Positions 44,446 to 56,011 of a stretch of DNA of 64,000 nt are shown here, in pieces. A program made the translations under genes and the position numbers. This DNA is from Ophioceras dolichostomum. Lineage: Eukaryota > Ascomycota > Sordariomycetes > Magnaporthales > Ophioceraceae. The stretch lies in the NCBI GenBank assembly GCA_003049485.1, contig PYST01000047.1, positions 62,001 to 126,000 on the forward strand. The letters are read 5' to 3'. The notes under the pieces are model-generated. The model had not been told where the DNA came from. It saw only the letters and a list, made by a program, of their open reading frames with translations, and did no database searches. The first letter of the stretch is position 1; every line of letters starts with the position of its first letter.

Positions 44446-46989
44446 CTAGCGCGAAAGCACCGCCTTGACCGTTCCCTTGACAATAGGCCTGCCCTCGAAC
44501 GCGATGTCGTGAATCTTGCCACCAGCACCCTCGTTGCTCTCCGTGATCCACCGCTCCAGCAGGTCGTTGCTCTCCTTGGGCTTCACGGACAGGTCCCGCG
44601 TGCCGACCGTCACGTGGGGCACCTTGTTGAAGCATTCCCAGCCTCCGTCGAGCTCCACTTTGCCTTGCTCGTCCACGGGGCGGTCTTTCGCTGCTCTACC
44701 AAGCAGCCGCACGACGATGGCCATGATGCGGTCGTCGAACACGACGCGCTCGAGCTGCACGTCGCACTCGCCGAGGTCCGGGGGAGCGGCGGCCCACGCC
44801 TTGGATGGGGGCAGGGTGCTGCTGCTGGCCGCAGCTGCCTCGGTGTCGGCGAGCAGGCGCACGTACCGACCCCACAGCTCCGGGCGGGCATCAGCGCTGG
44901 CTTTGTGCATGAGCGTGACGTGGAAGGCGGGCTGCACGCGGCGCGTCTGCTGGAGCATCTTGTACATGCGCGACTGCTCAGGCGAGGTGGCCTTGAAGGC
45001 GGCGTCGAGCGTGTCGAGGACCGCTTTGGTGGGGATGCTGATCGACATGTACTCCATACCCTTCTTCTTCCTCGAAGGCGGCGGGGGCGGCGGTTGAGAG
45101 CTGGAGCCTGCCCCCGCGCCCGCACGCCGGCCGCCCCGGTCCGGGATGGTGTGACGCATCTCGGGCTGGTAGTCGCCCAGCGCGGCCTCGATGGCCATGT
45201 CGAGATCCTCGGGGCCGGGGACGACGGGCACCAGGTTCGGGTATAGGTTGTGCAGCTCGGTGACGACGGTCTCGAGGTTCGCGCGGCTGTCCTGCGTGGG
45301 GTCCAGCTCGATCACGGCGTCGAAGCCGTCGTCCGGCGCGGCCTGCTCGTCGCACGGCTCGAAACGCTGGATGAAGCCCTCCATGATGCCCACGGCCTTG
45401 TCCTTGTCCGACGCGGCCTGGATGGTCTGGTGGTTGTTGCCGCGTGCGATGACGCGGTCCTGAGTCACACGGCGGACCGAGTCGACGTCGTCGTGCACGA
45501 AGTAGAGGGCCACCAGCCGCGCGGTCGCGTGCTGCAGCTTCACGTCAGTCAGGATCTGCTTACGCTCGTGGCGCTGCGCGTTGTTGCGGTCGGCGAAGAC
45601 TACGCGGTTCTCCTTGAGCTCGTCGAGCACCCACTTCGTGAACCGCGGCGGGCGGCCCTTGCCGCTGATGTTGTCGTTCTGCACGTGGCCCCAGTCCGAG
45701 AAGAGATGGGTCAGCGCCACGGCGAGGGTGGTCTTGCCGCAGCCGATGGTCGAGATGGGCACGAGGATGACGTCGCGAGTCACCTCGGCGTTGACGCCTT
45801 TGCCGAACAACTCGTCAATGTTGGCGGCGTCAGAGCCTTTCAGATTCTTGAACTCCAGGAACTCGTTGCGAAGTGCGATGATGCCGTGGTTCTTGTTGTA
45901 CTCCTTCGCGAGCTTTGGGTCGCTCGCCAGCCGCTTCCGTGCGAATAGAATGTACTCCTCGGTAATTTTCTTGTGCTTCTTGAACTTGGGCGACTTGCCG
46001 CTGATTAGCGCCTTGGTGCACTCGCGCCACTGCCGGTACATCAGGTAAGGCTCCTCGAACTTGTACTTGAAGAACCAGTCCTGGTATGGATCGGTGCCAG
46101 GCCGGGGAGACATCTTGCACCGGATGACGAAACCTTCAACGTCGCGGCCGCCGTGAGCCCCAGTCTCGGCACACTCCTCGAGGAACGTCCTGACCTTTCC
46201 GATGGTGTTCATAACCATCAACCCGGTCTTAACGAAGCCCCACTCGTCTGCGAACGACTGGACGAAATGGCTAGGGTATGTCATGAACTGAGGCAGGTTG
46301 AGGTTGACTCCATGGAGATAAAGCCCGGCGACATCCGGACCGTAGGCCAGGATGTGCTCCTCGAAGCTGTCATCGCATAGCTCGGCCACGGCGGTCACGT
46401 TTCGACGCCTCAGCTCCCGCGCGAGGTCCTGCTTGGTCTTGCCGATCTTGGCCAGCTGCTGCTCGAGAAGCCTCTCGCCGGCCATGGCATGGCTGAGGTC
46501 AACATCGCTGCGGGCGCCGGTGGAGTGCTTAGAGCAGACAAGCAGGGTCTCGTCCGCGAGGCCGGAGATGAAGATGATGCAGCCGTTCTCCTTCAGGGTG
46601 AGCTCATAGGGGCCCTGAGTGTTGGTCTGGATGCGCGCCCACTCGGTTTCCCGCACCTCGCCGACGTTGAAGAACTTGTCGTAGCCCCGGATGGCGATCT
46701 CATGGTCGTTGCGCCGCGAGCGAGTGGTGAACAGGCCTCGGGCGTATGTCGGCAGATCCCTTCGCTTGTAGTCCCAATCCTGAAGGCGCCAGGAATCGAC
46801 AGCGAGGCCGTCTGGGGATCCGGCGACCTGAAAGCGGGTCTTCTTGATCTTGATGGTGCCCTTCCCGTGCCTCTTGGTGCTCTCCTCTAGAGTTCGGACG
46901 AGCGCCGAGATCTCCTGCACGTCCTGGCCTGCATAAGGGGGCTGCCCGACAGACTCCCCAAGCTGGGCAACACTGCTGGAATCCGCCAT
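44446..46989 (-). CDS. trl1: fungal-type tRNA ligase Trl1 (ligase-kinase-cyclic phosphodiesterase)
   Basis: A single exon of 847 aa from ATG 46989. Three catalytic modules appear in order. The adenylyltransferase/ligase has the lysine nucleotide motif LKENG (Lys about 133), GRDVEGFVIR (281-290) and DWFFKYKFEEPYL. The polynucleotide kinase has P-loop STIGCGKTT (about 413-421). The 2H-type cyclic phosphodiesterase has HVT at about 690 and HVT at about 792. The protein heals and seals tRNA exon halves after endonuclease cleavage and, in yeast, also joins HAC1 mRNA in the unfolded-protein response. A Gly/Pro-rich linker separates kinase and CPDase. The frame stays open upstream through an ATG at 47391, adding 134 residues with RQT repeats; this longer start is less likely because the extension is low-complexity. 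Confidence 0.96.
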   Translation of the reverse strand: MADSSSVAQLGESVGQPPYAGQDVQEISALVRTLEESTKRHGKGTIKIKKTRFQVAGSPDGLAVDSWRLQDWDYKRRDLPTYARGLFTTRSRRNDHEIAIRGYDKFFNVGEVRETEWARIQTNTQGPYELTLKENGCIIFISGLADETLLVCSKHSTGARSDVDLSHAMAGERLLEQQLAKIGKTKQDLARELRRRNVTAVAELCDDSFEEHILAYGPDVAGLYLHGVNLNLPQFMTYPSHFVQSFADEWGFVKTGLMVMNTIGKVRTFLEECAETGAHGGRDVEGFVIRCKMSPRPGTDPYQDWFFKYKFEEPYLMYRQWRECTKALISGKSPKFKKHKKITEEYILFARKRLASDPKLAKEYNKNHGIIALRNEFLEFKNLKGSDAANIDELFGKGVNAEVTRDVILVPISTIGCGKTTLAVALTHLFSDWGHVQNDNISGKGRPPRFTKWVLDELKENRVVFADRNNAQRHERKQILTDVKLQHATARLVALYFVHDDVDSVRRVTQDRVIARGNNHQTIQAASDKDKAVGIMEGFIQRFEPCDEQAAPDDGFDAVIELDPTQDSRANLETVVTELHNLYPNLVPVVPGPEDLDMAIEAALGDYQPEMRHTIPDRGGRRAGAGAGSSSQPPPPPPSRKKKGMEYMSISIPTKAVLDTLDAAFKATSPEQSRMYKMLQQTRRVQPAFHVTLMHKASADARPELWGRYVRLLADTEAAAASSSTLPPSKAWAAAPPDLGECDVQLERVVFDDRIMAIVVRLLGRAAKDRPVDEQGKVELDGGWECFNKVPHVTVGTRDLSVKPKESNDLLERWITESNEGAGGKIHDIAFEGRPIVKGTVKAVLSR

Positions 46990-49900
46990 CGTGGGCGTAG
47001 TGTTCGCTAATTTCAACCTTGGGGACTGAGCAAAGAATTGACGGGTCTGTTGACGGGTCTGTTGACGGGTCTGTCGACGGGTCTGTCGACGGGTCTGTCG
47101 AAAATGAATCGTGCCTTGATAGGCGGGGTAGCTTTGTTGTTGTTGTTGGTAGTGGTGCCTCAGTCGAATCCCGCCTGTCCCTGGCCTCAGCCCTATGCTG
47201 CGAGGTGGGGGCTGCAGAGAGCTCAGGTTTTGGTGCCGTTGCTGTGTTTGGTGGCTGCACAACCAAAACTTGTGGGAATTGCGGGAGAGACTGACTGCTT
47301 TGAGAGGAGTGAAGTGAGATGAAGTTGAAGATGAGAATGCCCCCAAGTTCGTGCACCTCGACTCAACTTTAAAGAAGGCACTGGCCGACATCAAAAGCAA
47401 GGCGGAAGGAGGCCCGCAGTGCCTAGTTCTGCAGTTGAATTGCTTTGGGAAGCTGCACGATGCCGCGCCTCATCACGGATGCAAGCCCAAGGTGACTCAA
47501 ACGGTGAGGGTACTTAGGTTGTACAGGCACCGCTAACGGCCATCCCTCGGTCAAAGCAAAATTTAGCAAAAAAGGACTGGGCAATATTGATTGGTTCGTA
47601 TTCTCTTGAATGTCAAGAAACAAGGCTACCTGTACTTGTTCAAGCCTCAATTTTCTTCAATTCGGTTGTCATCGTTGTTCCTGTGAGGTCGGCACTTCCA
47701 TGCTTCTAGCAGTTGTCGATGAGCCCCTCTGTGCGTTTATCCGTCAAGAAATGGCACCTATTTGACGCATAATCTTTGAAACTTGCAGCCTAAAATACTG
47801 ACACCTGGTGGAGGTCCGTCATTATGATTCTCATGAACCTTGCACTGAAAGAGCACAATTCACGATCCAAAAATCTCAGGCTGCCAACGGAACTGTCAGG
47901 CTTCTTATCAACCAGGCTCCTTGGTTATTTCTGGCCCGTAAGTTGGGCTGAGTTCCCGTGATCTCGCCGTTTGGGTGTGACACGAAGCGATTACACCAGC
48001 CTGCGCCTGTCTGCCCAGCTTGGAATTCCTCACGAATCACGAAGTGGGCTTCCAGCATGTCGGTGGGCCAGAGGAACCTTTCACTGTCTCTTCCTCACTT
48101 CAATGCACGCAGATGTGCCCCCTTTGCAGATTTTTTTTGGCCCCCTGGGTATGCGTGAATCTGCCTTGAATGGACTCGTCCTGGGTTCTAGGAAGCTCCA
48201 AGAACGTATTTCAAGGTCAGGCGTGCAGCTCAGGTACCAGTTGAGGAGGTCACGGTCAACTAACAGGATCCCACGTGTATGATTATCCGTCAAGGTGTGG
48301 CGAACCTGCTAAGTGCCAAAGCTCAACACGCCTCATCCTACCTTCTGCTCCCTCTATTTTCCCGGCCGGGAGGCTCCGTTGACTTACCAGGCAGGCATGC
48401 ACTCGCAATGATAATTGCAAAACAAAGGACACCGGTACAGGAACGGAACAACCGGGATGAGTAAATGGGGCATGTCTCCTGACAGCCGGGGTGAGTCGAA
48501 TGACGCATGCCAATCCCCCGCGTGCCTTTTTACCGCCTCGATGGCTCTGCCACGGCGCCTCTTCTAGCTGCGGCAGGCATTGGTGTACATAGAGGGCCTG
48601 GTGAGAAACGTCGAGTCTCTGGCTTTGTTTGTCTCTAGCTGGGCCTGCTAAGTTGTGGATTTTGTCGTGCAGGACACAACCAAAGAAGGAGAGATTGTGA
48701 CTACCTGCACCTCCGTTACTCAAGCAGTAACCAAGAGTTGGGGCAGGCTCTGTTCGGTTCGTGGGAACGGGTCGTGGAATGTGATGTGTGCGGTCCAGCG
48801 GGCCGGCAAGGGAGCCAAACTGAGACTATTCTATCCGTGATGGAAGGGAGCCAAACAATCTGGCAAAGCCATCCAGGTTTTAAGCGCAGGGTTCCTGAGG
48901 GGAAGCTAAAGGGCAGAAATGCTTTGGAACCAAACACTACCGTCCATCGTAGGTCTTCATCATACCCAGGTACAGATAGCTGGATATGGTAAGAATATAA
49001 GATACAGTCGATCCGGTGGTAAGCAGCACATGAGCACTCAGTAGCAAGCAACCGAAGCAAGTTCGCACAGGCGACGGTGTTGGCGGCCACTTCAACAGGC
49101 CTCCGTTCAAGTTCACAATCTTGGAAGAGGTGGTGGTGGGTGATGTGAGGCGTTGTTCCCGGGCTGGGGTTTCAGTGTCGCTTCTTGGTGTCGTCTACTT
49201 CTCCAAGGTACGGATGGCGGATTAACTGGATTATCTGGTCCACGCTGAGACGAGAGGGAGACTTGCCCGTAATGTTGATAACTCCTGTCGTCGTGCATCG
49301 GCAGGGCTTCCGTAATCCGAACGAACCAAAGGGAACGGAAGTACCACAAGACGGAACAGACAGATTGACATCCATGACTGACAACGTCGCCAACACAGCC
49401 ACCAGGGAAGACAGAGAGGAAAATGGAGGGAAGATGGCGACGTGCCCCACGCAGGTACGAGTCCGCACACGCACTGTTGCGTGAAAGGGAGTGAAAGGCG
49501 AATTATGAATGCCAAATGCCAGTGCTTTCTCTCTCCTCTCGCCCCTGGCCTCATCATACCTGCCTCCATACTCTGTCTGCCTTCTTGCTGCCCCTTCCCG
49601 CCATGATGCACTCCAAGTCAGCTGCCAGGTTGTGACAGCCGCCCCCCTCATCCTCCTCGAAAGTCTCCAGATTCGGCGTGAACTCCAGATTGCAAGTGTG
49701 ACTGGCCAAACGGTGTGTCAGCCATTGAGAGAGGACGTTCCTTTTGGGGTGCGTGAGGTGGCACCCCAACCCAAAGTCACCTAAAGTTCTTCCTGCTTGC
49801 GCCAGTCTTGGAGGTGTGGTGGAGCCCCTGGGCAGAGCAGACCTCCCTCCGATTGGCAGCGCTTCGTCCTCATATTTTTCTCCCTTGCCTGCGCTAACCT

Positions 49901-50239
49901 CGCCTCTCTTTCTTCCCCTCGACCCCATCCATTCTTCCCTCACAGTTCCTTTCTCCTCTGCCCGCTCCCAAAGTGTCGGTAGAAGATTGGCCACCACCAC
50001 CTAACCACCACTCCCCGCCAATTCCACCCGCTGCAACGCGCCACTGCACCCAAAATTTCAGCACCACCACCGCCTATTCCCAACGCCCACCCAGTGTTCG
50101 CACCACAGAAACAGCACCAGAAGAAAAAAAAACACCAGCAACATCAACCATCATACCGAGCCGAATAGGACTCTATTTATGTGTTCTTCAGCTTTTACCC
50201 ATCCTCAACTTCTTTCTTCAATCAAATTTGCATTCTATC
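46990..50239. other. 3.2-kb intergenic region
   Basis: Lies between the divergent TRL1 and RING-PHD genes and contains the 12-nt minisatellite. The last 250 bp before 50240 are CA/CC-rich 5' leader of the RING-PHD gene. Scattered ORFs (for example 48283-48723 minus, 49172-49651 minus) lack family features and are not called. Confidence 0.6.
47036..47100 (-). repeat. 12-nt minisatellite upstream of TRL1
   Basis: About five tandem copies of TTGACGGGTCTG, drifting to TCGACGGGTCTG. The unit is a multiple of three and open in the TRL1 frame, where it would encode repeated RQTR/QQTR. Confidence 0.9.
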
Positions 50240-52504
50240 ATGGTTGATCAGTGCATCGTATGTCTAGAAAATCTAGACGCCGCTGGGGCTCCTGCCATTT
50301 CCTCTCCCAAAGCGTTAGAAGTTCCGACGCCTGAAGGACTGGATAGTGGAGGCGGCCTGCTGGCGGTGGGCATCGAGGACGCCTCAACCACCAGCGGCAC
50401 TATCAGCGCCGACGAGTCCACCCCTGGAAATCTCGACAACCACGACCATATTGCAGTCATAAATGTTTGCGGGCATATGCTGCACAATTCATGTCTTCAA
50501 GAATGGGCTGGCAAAGCAAACAGCTGCCCCATCTGTCGGCAATCGTTCCACTTGGTGAACGTCTACGATAAAGTCGGAGGTATGTGGCCCCTATGTTCTC
50601 GTCCCCTTCAGCACTCTCCTGTCACTACCCGCCTCTCGGCACTCCTCCTAGCAGCCAACCTACAAGAGCACTCGGGAGCTGCAAAATAGGAAAGAAAATG
50701 GAAACAAGATAACAAAGCACCGGAATGCTAACTTACGTGTCTTACAGGAAATCTCCTCTCGAGCTACAAAGTCGAAGACAAGAAACAAGTCGCCGAATTC
50801 GATCCACAAGCATGGATGGACGAGAATCCAGAAGAGGAGGAGGAGGAGGCGGTCCCATGTCCCATCTGTGGTTCAGCGGGAGATGAGGCCGTTCTTCTCA
50901 TCTGTGACGGATGCGAGGCATGCTACCACACATACTGCATCGGCCTGGACGAGGTTCCAGACGATGCATGGTTCTGCATGGAGTGTGCACCGCTGTTTGG
51001 CCAAGTTCAGGAACCTCGGCCTCGTCGACAAGCTCCGTCCATATCCCACAACCACAGCAGTAGCAGCAGCAGCAGCAGCACCGGTCCCAGTCGGCGGCGG
51101 AACGGGTTCTTCCCACGCACTCGGGCCACTATGCGCCGTGCACGGCGGCAGGCGCGGTCCGACGAATGGGAGGGCGCCTGGGGTGAGATTACCGGTCGTA
51201 TCTTTGACGCCATCGACCTCGACCTCGACTCCCACGACGGCGACGACGCCCTGGAGGAGTACCGCCGGTCACGGCAGCTTCGAGAGCGGGAGCAGCGCGA
51301 ATACCAGCGCTGGCAGCAACGTCTGAGTATTGCAAGACGCCTTGGTGCGCAGGATGCCTTCGCCCCCAGTCTCTTCCACCACCAGCACGTCCCTGCCATC
51401 CCAGCACCTGTGGAGCCCGCTCAAACGGCAGAGAGCCGTGAAGAGCGCCGTGCATGGGGTGCCCTGGACAAGGCCCGCGAAGCCAACGGCGAAGGCCCCA
51501 GTAACCGCAAACGCAAGTCCAGGTCGGTGACTGGCTCCCCCGCAGAGCCACCACCAGAGCCGGAGAGGAAGCTGAAGCGCCCCCGCACCCGTAGGATCGG
51601 GGCGCCAGGCGAGGCCTCTTCCTCGAAGTCGCCGTCTCGGGCTCATGCGCGCGCGGAAACCTCCACCAACGGTGCGGGCTCCTCAAACGCCAGATCACCT
51701 CGGCCGATCGAGGAGGCGCCTTCCTTCCTATCATCTCTGCTGAAGGAGGTGGAGAACAGCAACCCTTCCGACGACGAGGCCGTCCGATGCCTGTTTGGCG
51801 AGCCTCGCATCGCCGCGGATGCATCCTCGCCCGGCTCGTCGCCGTCAGCATCAGCATACAACAGTCCACGTGCGCTATCTCTCACGCCACCGCCGCAGCA
51901 GCAGCCGAGGTCGACCAGACCGACCTCACCCACCATGTCCCTGAGCTCGCACATCGAGCCGATATACCCACGGGCGAATTACAACCCGAACCGATCCGCG
52001 GCCTCCCCCGTAACCGCAACTGCTGCCGCAGCCGCAGCCACGGCTGGAGCCGGCGACACGAGCGACTCAGAGTCCCGCTCGCCGACCGTCAACACCAACA
52101 ACACCATCAACGCCATCAACACCATCAACACCATCAACACCATCAACACCAACAACCACAACAACAACAACCAAGTCGTATTAGAAGTGCGGCAGCCCCG
52201 ACCGCGCCGCTCGCAAGCCGTGAAGCTCCCACGGTCGCCTGAAACATCGCCCACGAGGGCAGCCCTCCCGCTCGAGATGAAGGAGAGCATCAGCAGCATC
52301 GTGCGCACCGCGCTGAAACCCCACTGGAAGTCCAGCAAGATGACGGCCGACCAGTATGCCAGCATCAACCGCGACGTGTCCCGGAAGCTTTACGACGAGG
52401 TCACCGATCCTGCCTCGGTCGTCGTCGACGAGGAGTCCCGACGGCTCTGGGAGAAGAAGGCGACCCAGGAGGTGGCTCGCGCCATCGCCGGGTTGCATGC
52501 TTGA
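50240..52504 (+). CDS. RING-PHD zinc-finger protein (Asr1/PHRF1-like E3 ligase)
   Basis: Two exons, 50240..50579 and 50748..52504 (donor GTATGT, acceptor CTTACAG), give 698 aa. The RING is split by an insertion: CIVC at residues 5-8, then VCGHMLHNSCLQEW and CPICRQ at about 75-105. The PHD finger follows directly: CPICGSAGDEAVLLICDGCE, YHTYCIGLDEVPDDAWFCMEC (C4HC3). This pair in this order is found in yeast Asr1 and animal PHRF1, which bind the RNA polymerase II C-terminal domain and act as ubiquitin ligases. The middle is disordered: poly-Ser, basic NLS-like KRPRTRR, and a TIN repeat. The C-terminal 90 residues (SSIVRTALKPHWKSSKMTAD) form a helical domain conserved in the fungal proteins. The start is the ATG immediately before the RING; an upstream open frame lacks a good start. 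Confidence 0.9.
52096..52160 (+). repeat. 9-nt coding minisatellite (ATCAACACC)
   Basis: Tandem units encode Asn-Thr-Ile within the disordered part of the RING-PHD protein, followed by an AAC-rich Asn run. Confidence 0.85.
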
Positions 52505-54439
52505 TCCTGCTCTTTGCTCTCTGTCTCTCTGTCCCTCGCTCGCTCCAGACCTTCCTCCTCCTCATCTCCTCATGACTTCCAGATGCAGCATATTCTTCTG
52601 CACATGTGTATATGACCAAACCAAAGCGGGCGGGCATTTTCGGGTGGCCCCCAAACGAACAATATCGGCGTTTCTCTTTGTCAGAGGGGATATTTCATCT
52701 CTCTCGGGGTGCGTTGCGGCGTCGGGTCGCGCGCAGCAGACACAATTGCGTTAGATACCCGGCGAGGATATGCCTGGATAGGCATCATGGCCTCTTGCTC
52801 TTCTTTGTCTTCCTCTTTTTTCCCCCCGGCACCAGTGCGTCTTGTGTATGGCGACAGCGGGAAACATATCTCTCAATTATCGGGCATGTGTTCTCTTAAT
52901 TCTTTCATCTTTAGATCGGGTATCGGGAGCAATAGCAAGGAATGGACGGAGAACGTCGGGGAGGCAGGGTTCGATAGCATATCGCTGGGGACGTATGGTA
53001 AGGGAACATGATTTTGGAGGACGGGGTGCGCTGACGGCGGCATGGACGCTTTCTTTTCTTTTGCTCTTTTTGCTTGTGGATAGTATTCTCGATACTCCCG
53101 TATTCGGTGCTAAATGGAGATCGCCCGCTGTTTTTTCTGCTTCTGCTTCTAAATCGATCGCTTCGCTCTTCGCGCTAGCCTGCCTGCATGTCTGTCTGTC
53201 TGTACATTTTGAGATAATTTAGCTCACCGACAGCAGATAATTGGAAGAGATACCAACTCAGAGATTTCGGCGATCGACTTCTGTGATCATTTGTCTCCCC
53301 AAGTTGCTTCTTCTGAAAATCATCTGCTGCTTCGTTCGCGGACACGAAATCGGATCGAACACGAAAAACTTTCGCTTGGTGGTCAGATCGATCGATCGTG
53401 CGAACGAATAGAGCGGCTGCGCGGAGACGCGAGAGAGAGAGAGAAACCCGGAGGCAAAAAAGTATCAAAAACCACGTCCCATGGAATTGCCGAACCAAAA
53501 GAAGAAACCCCCGAAGCGACGGCAAGGCAGGCAAAGGCGGGCAACGCTTGACTGGACGGAGGGGCGAATAAGCTGGCTGACCGACATTTCCAACGCCCAA
53601 ACCCCACCGCCACTCTCACTCAAACGTCCCCAGATCAAACTTTTTCATGTCTGTGAGCAGAATCTATCTAACAGCATAACCCGGTGGAAGAAGAGGCTCT
53701 TTCGGAAAAGAGGCGCAGGAGCCGCTAGCGAAATCAGACTGCTCTGGTGATTCACTCTCGGCACTCGTAAATGATCAGGACGTTCTCGGGGAAACAGGTC
53801 TTGATGATAAGGATTGTGTGCCTTGTGGATTGAAGAAGAGAAAGAGAAGAGAAGAGGGAAAAAAGTGAGGCGGAAAATGGGAGGTGGGAAAAGAACGGTG
53901 GGCGCACGGTCCATTTCAAGGTCACGTGCTGGGCTATCGATCCAGTCCACAGATGAACTACGGATACATCTTCGTCACGGCAGCGATGTGCAGCAATGAG
54001 TCTGTATTTCGAGCTGGGCGGTTTCTGGGCTCTGCAGACGCAGCGATATTAGCAAGTATTGCCAGAGATTTGGAAAATTTTGTCTTATCAACGAAGAATT
54101 CCCTCCCAAACAGCTCTCCAGCTTCGAACGGTCTCTCACGGCTCAAGCAAAGAAGCCTAGTGGGGCCCTTTACCCCTCGGCCTCAAATTCAATTGGCCAG
54201 ACGCGGCCACCCAGATTTTCCGAAAAGATACGTACCTCCAGCTCGCTTCGAAAAAGTTCCAAAGCTCTATCACGACACCGAGAGCTTCAGCGCCCACGAA
54301 ACGTGCTCGCCAATTGTGACTAGACTAAAGGGAACTACAAGGTTCCGTGTCTCCCAGAGCTATGTCGGCCTCAAGTAGAGGGTGGCACACCCTATCGGCG
54401 CTCTCAAAAAGTAAACAATCCCCAATTCCCCCTTTCAGC
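52505..54439. other. intergenic region
   Basis: 1.9 kb between two plus-strand genes. T-rich after the RING-PHD stop (probable 3' UTR). A GA-rich tract lies near 53820-53890. No supported gene. Confidence 0.55.
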
Positions 54440-55642
54440 ATGGTGCTGTTCTTCAGGAGCAGTCTTGGACTAACACGCGATCATTGTCTCCCTTCCTAGG
54501 AAACTCTCGGGTCTGTTCTCAATGTGCGGAAGGGAGGAGGTTAATACACCCCAAAATACATCCCACATGGAGCCGCGCATACTCCTCCGGAGCCGCCGCC
54601 GCTGAGGCCGCCACTCCTTCTCAACCCCCACCGCAAGATCCCCCGACAGAGAGAAGGTTCACCCACGCCAGACACGCCCAGGCGACCTACCGGATCCGAT
54701 CCGGCCTGATCCTGACCCGCGCCCCTCTCCTCACCCGCGAGCCGTCGCCCTTCGAGGCCGCCTTCTTCCTCTACCAGAAGCGGCTCAACGAGCGGCTCGT
54801 CTCCCCCTTCAACAAGGACATGTACTTCAAGACCGACACCCCCCCGGCGCTGGACTGGGCGCTGAAGCTGAGGGAGCGCAAGGGCACCGTCGCGAAGGAG
54901 ATCGGCTCCTACAAGTCGCGCGGCGTCTGGGGCTGGAACGACGAGCTGCCCGTCGGCAGCGGCCTGTCCGACCCGGACAGGCTGCGCGCGACGCTGCTTG
55001 CGGACTCCGAGATGCGGTTCAGCGAGGACGGCGAGATCATCGCGGAGCAGGACCGCGTGCCCGTCGAGGCGCCCATGCCGCGCCGGACGGAGGCGGACGA
55101 GAAGGGCGACGTCCGCCGCCTTGACCGCGCGATGGACAGGACTCTGTACCTCGTCGTGAAGGGCAGGGACGGCCTGTGGCGGTTCCCTACGGCTGATGTG
55201 CCTACTGGTGAGAACCTGCATGAGGTAAGGCTTTTCCTTCCTTAGTGTCCACTACTGCAATGGCTCCTCTCTACCCTATGTTACTTCCATCCCCCCATCT
55301 TCTTTACACCAATTAACTAACCTCCCCGACCACTAAAAAAAGACTGCCACGCGAGTCCTCGAAGAAACCGCTGGCGTCAACATGAACACCTGGATCGTAG
55401 GCCGCGTGCCCGTGGCCCACCACGTCGAGCACCCCGTGTTCGCCGAGAACGACCCGGCCGTCCTGAAGAGCAAGGGCGTCAAGACCTTCTTCATCAAGGG
55501 CAGGATCATGGCCGGCCAGGCGGACATCACGGACAACCCGGTCGGGGTCACCGAGTTCAAGTGGCTGACGCGGGAAGAGCTGAAGGAAGTTTTGCTGGCG
55601 GACTACTACAGGAGCGTGAAAGTTATGATGGCGGACCGGTGA
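54440..55642 (+). CDS. mrpl17: mitochondrial large-subunit ribosomal protein mL46 (Mrpl17), Nudix-like
   Basis: The main exon runs from about 54502 to 55224 and the last exon is 55343..55642 (donor GTAAGG, acceptor AAAAAAAG). The N-terminal part has a mitochondrial presequence-like RRLIHPKIHPTWSRAYSSG. YRIRSGLILTRAPLLTREPS is the mL46 start block, then YQKRLNERLV. The second half is a degenerate Nudix fold: LWRFPTADVPTGENLHE joined to TATRVLEETAG, in place of a full Nudix box. mL46 is a structural subunit, not a hydrolase. Exon 1 is uncertain: the best fit is ATG 54440 (MVLFFRS) joined through a very short intron with a GGACTAAC branch site to a CCTTCCTAG acceptor at 54500. An upstream first exon is possible. 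Confidence 0.85.
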
Positions 55643-56011
55643 ATATAGTGTGAGGAGAGTGGTGTTATTGACGAAAAAAGGCGAATGCTCTGTAGATATA
55701 AAACCCATTTGTCAACCTCTTCATGTATCATCTCTCTTTGTTTTATTTCTTCTTATCCACAAATGTACATTGGCATGTATCAACATCCAGTTTTAAAAAT
55801 CTCTCGGCAAACGGCTTCCACATGTCTCTCGATGCCGCCCAAATCGCCAAATCTAGTTTGACAATGCACGCTGTGTATGGTACATAATACAAGGCAAGGA
55901 AGCTATTCCGTAGAGACGGCTAGTTGTGTTGGTACATGTTCGCTGCATTCCGGAGTACGAAGTAACTCCTCCGATCCCATCGACGCTTTTCTGAGTACCT
56001 ACCTAGATACT
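55643..56011. other. convergent 3' intergenic region
   Basis: 369 bp between the mL46 and CAF1-family stop codons; AT-rich, with a CCTACCTAGATA word near 55997. Confidence 0.65.

Noticed and set aside
48283..48723. 146-codon minus-strand ORF between TRL1 and the RING-PHD gene
   Set aside because: No family features, no consistent start or splice context.
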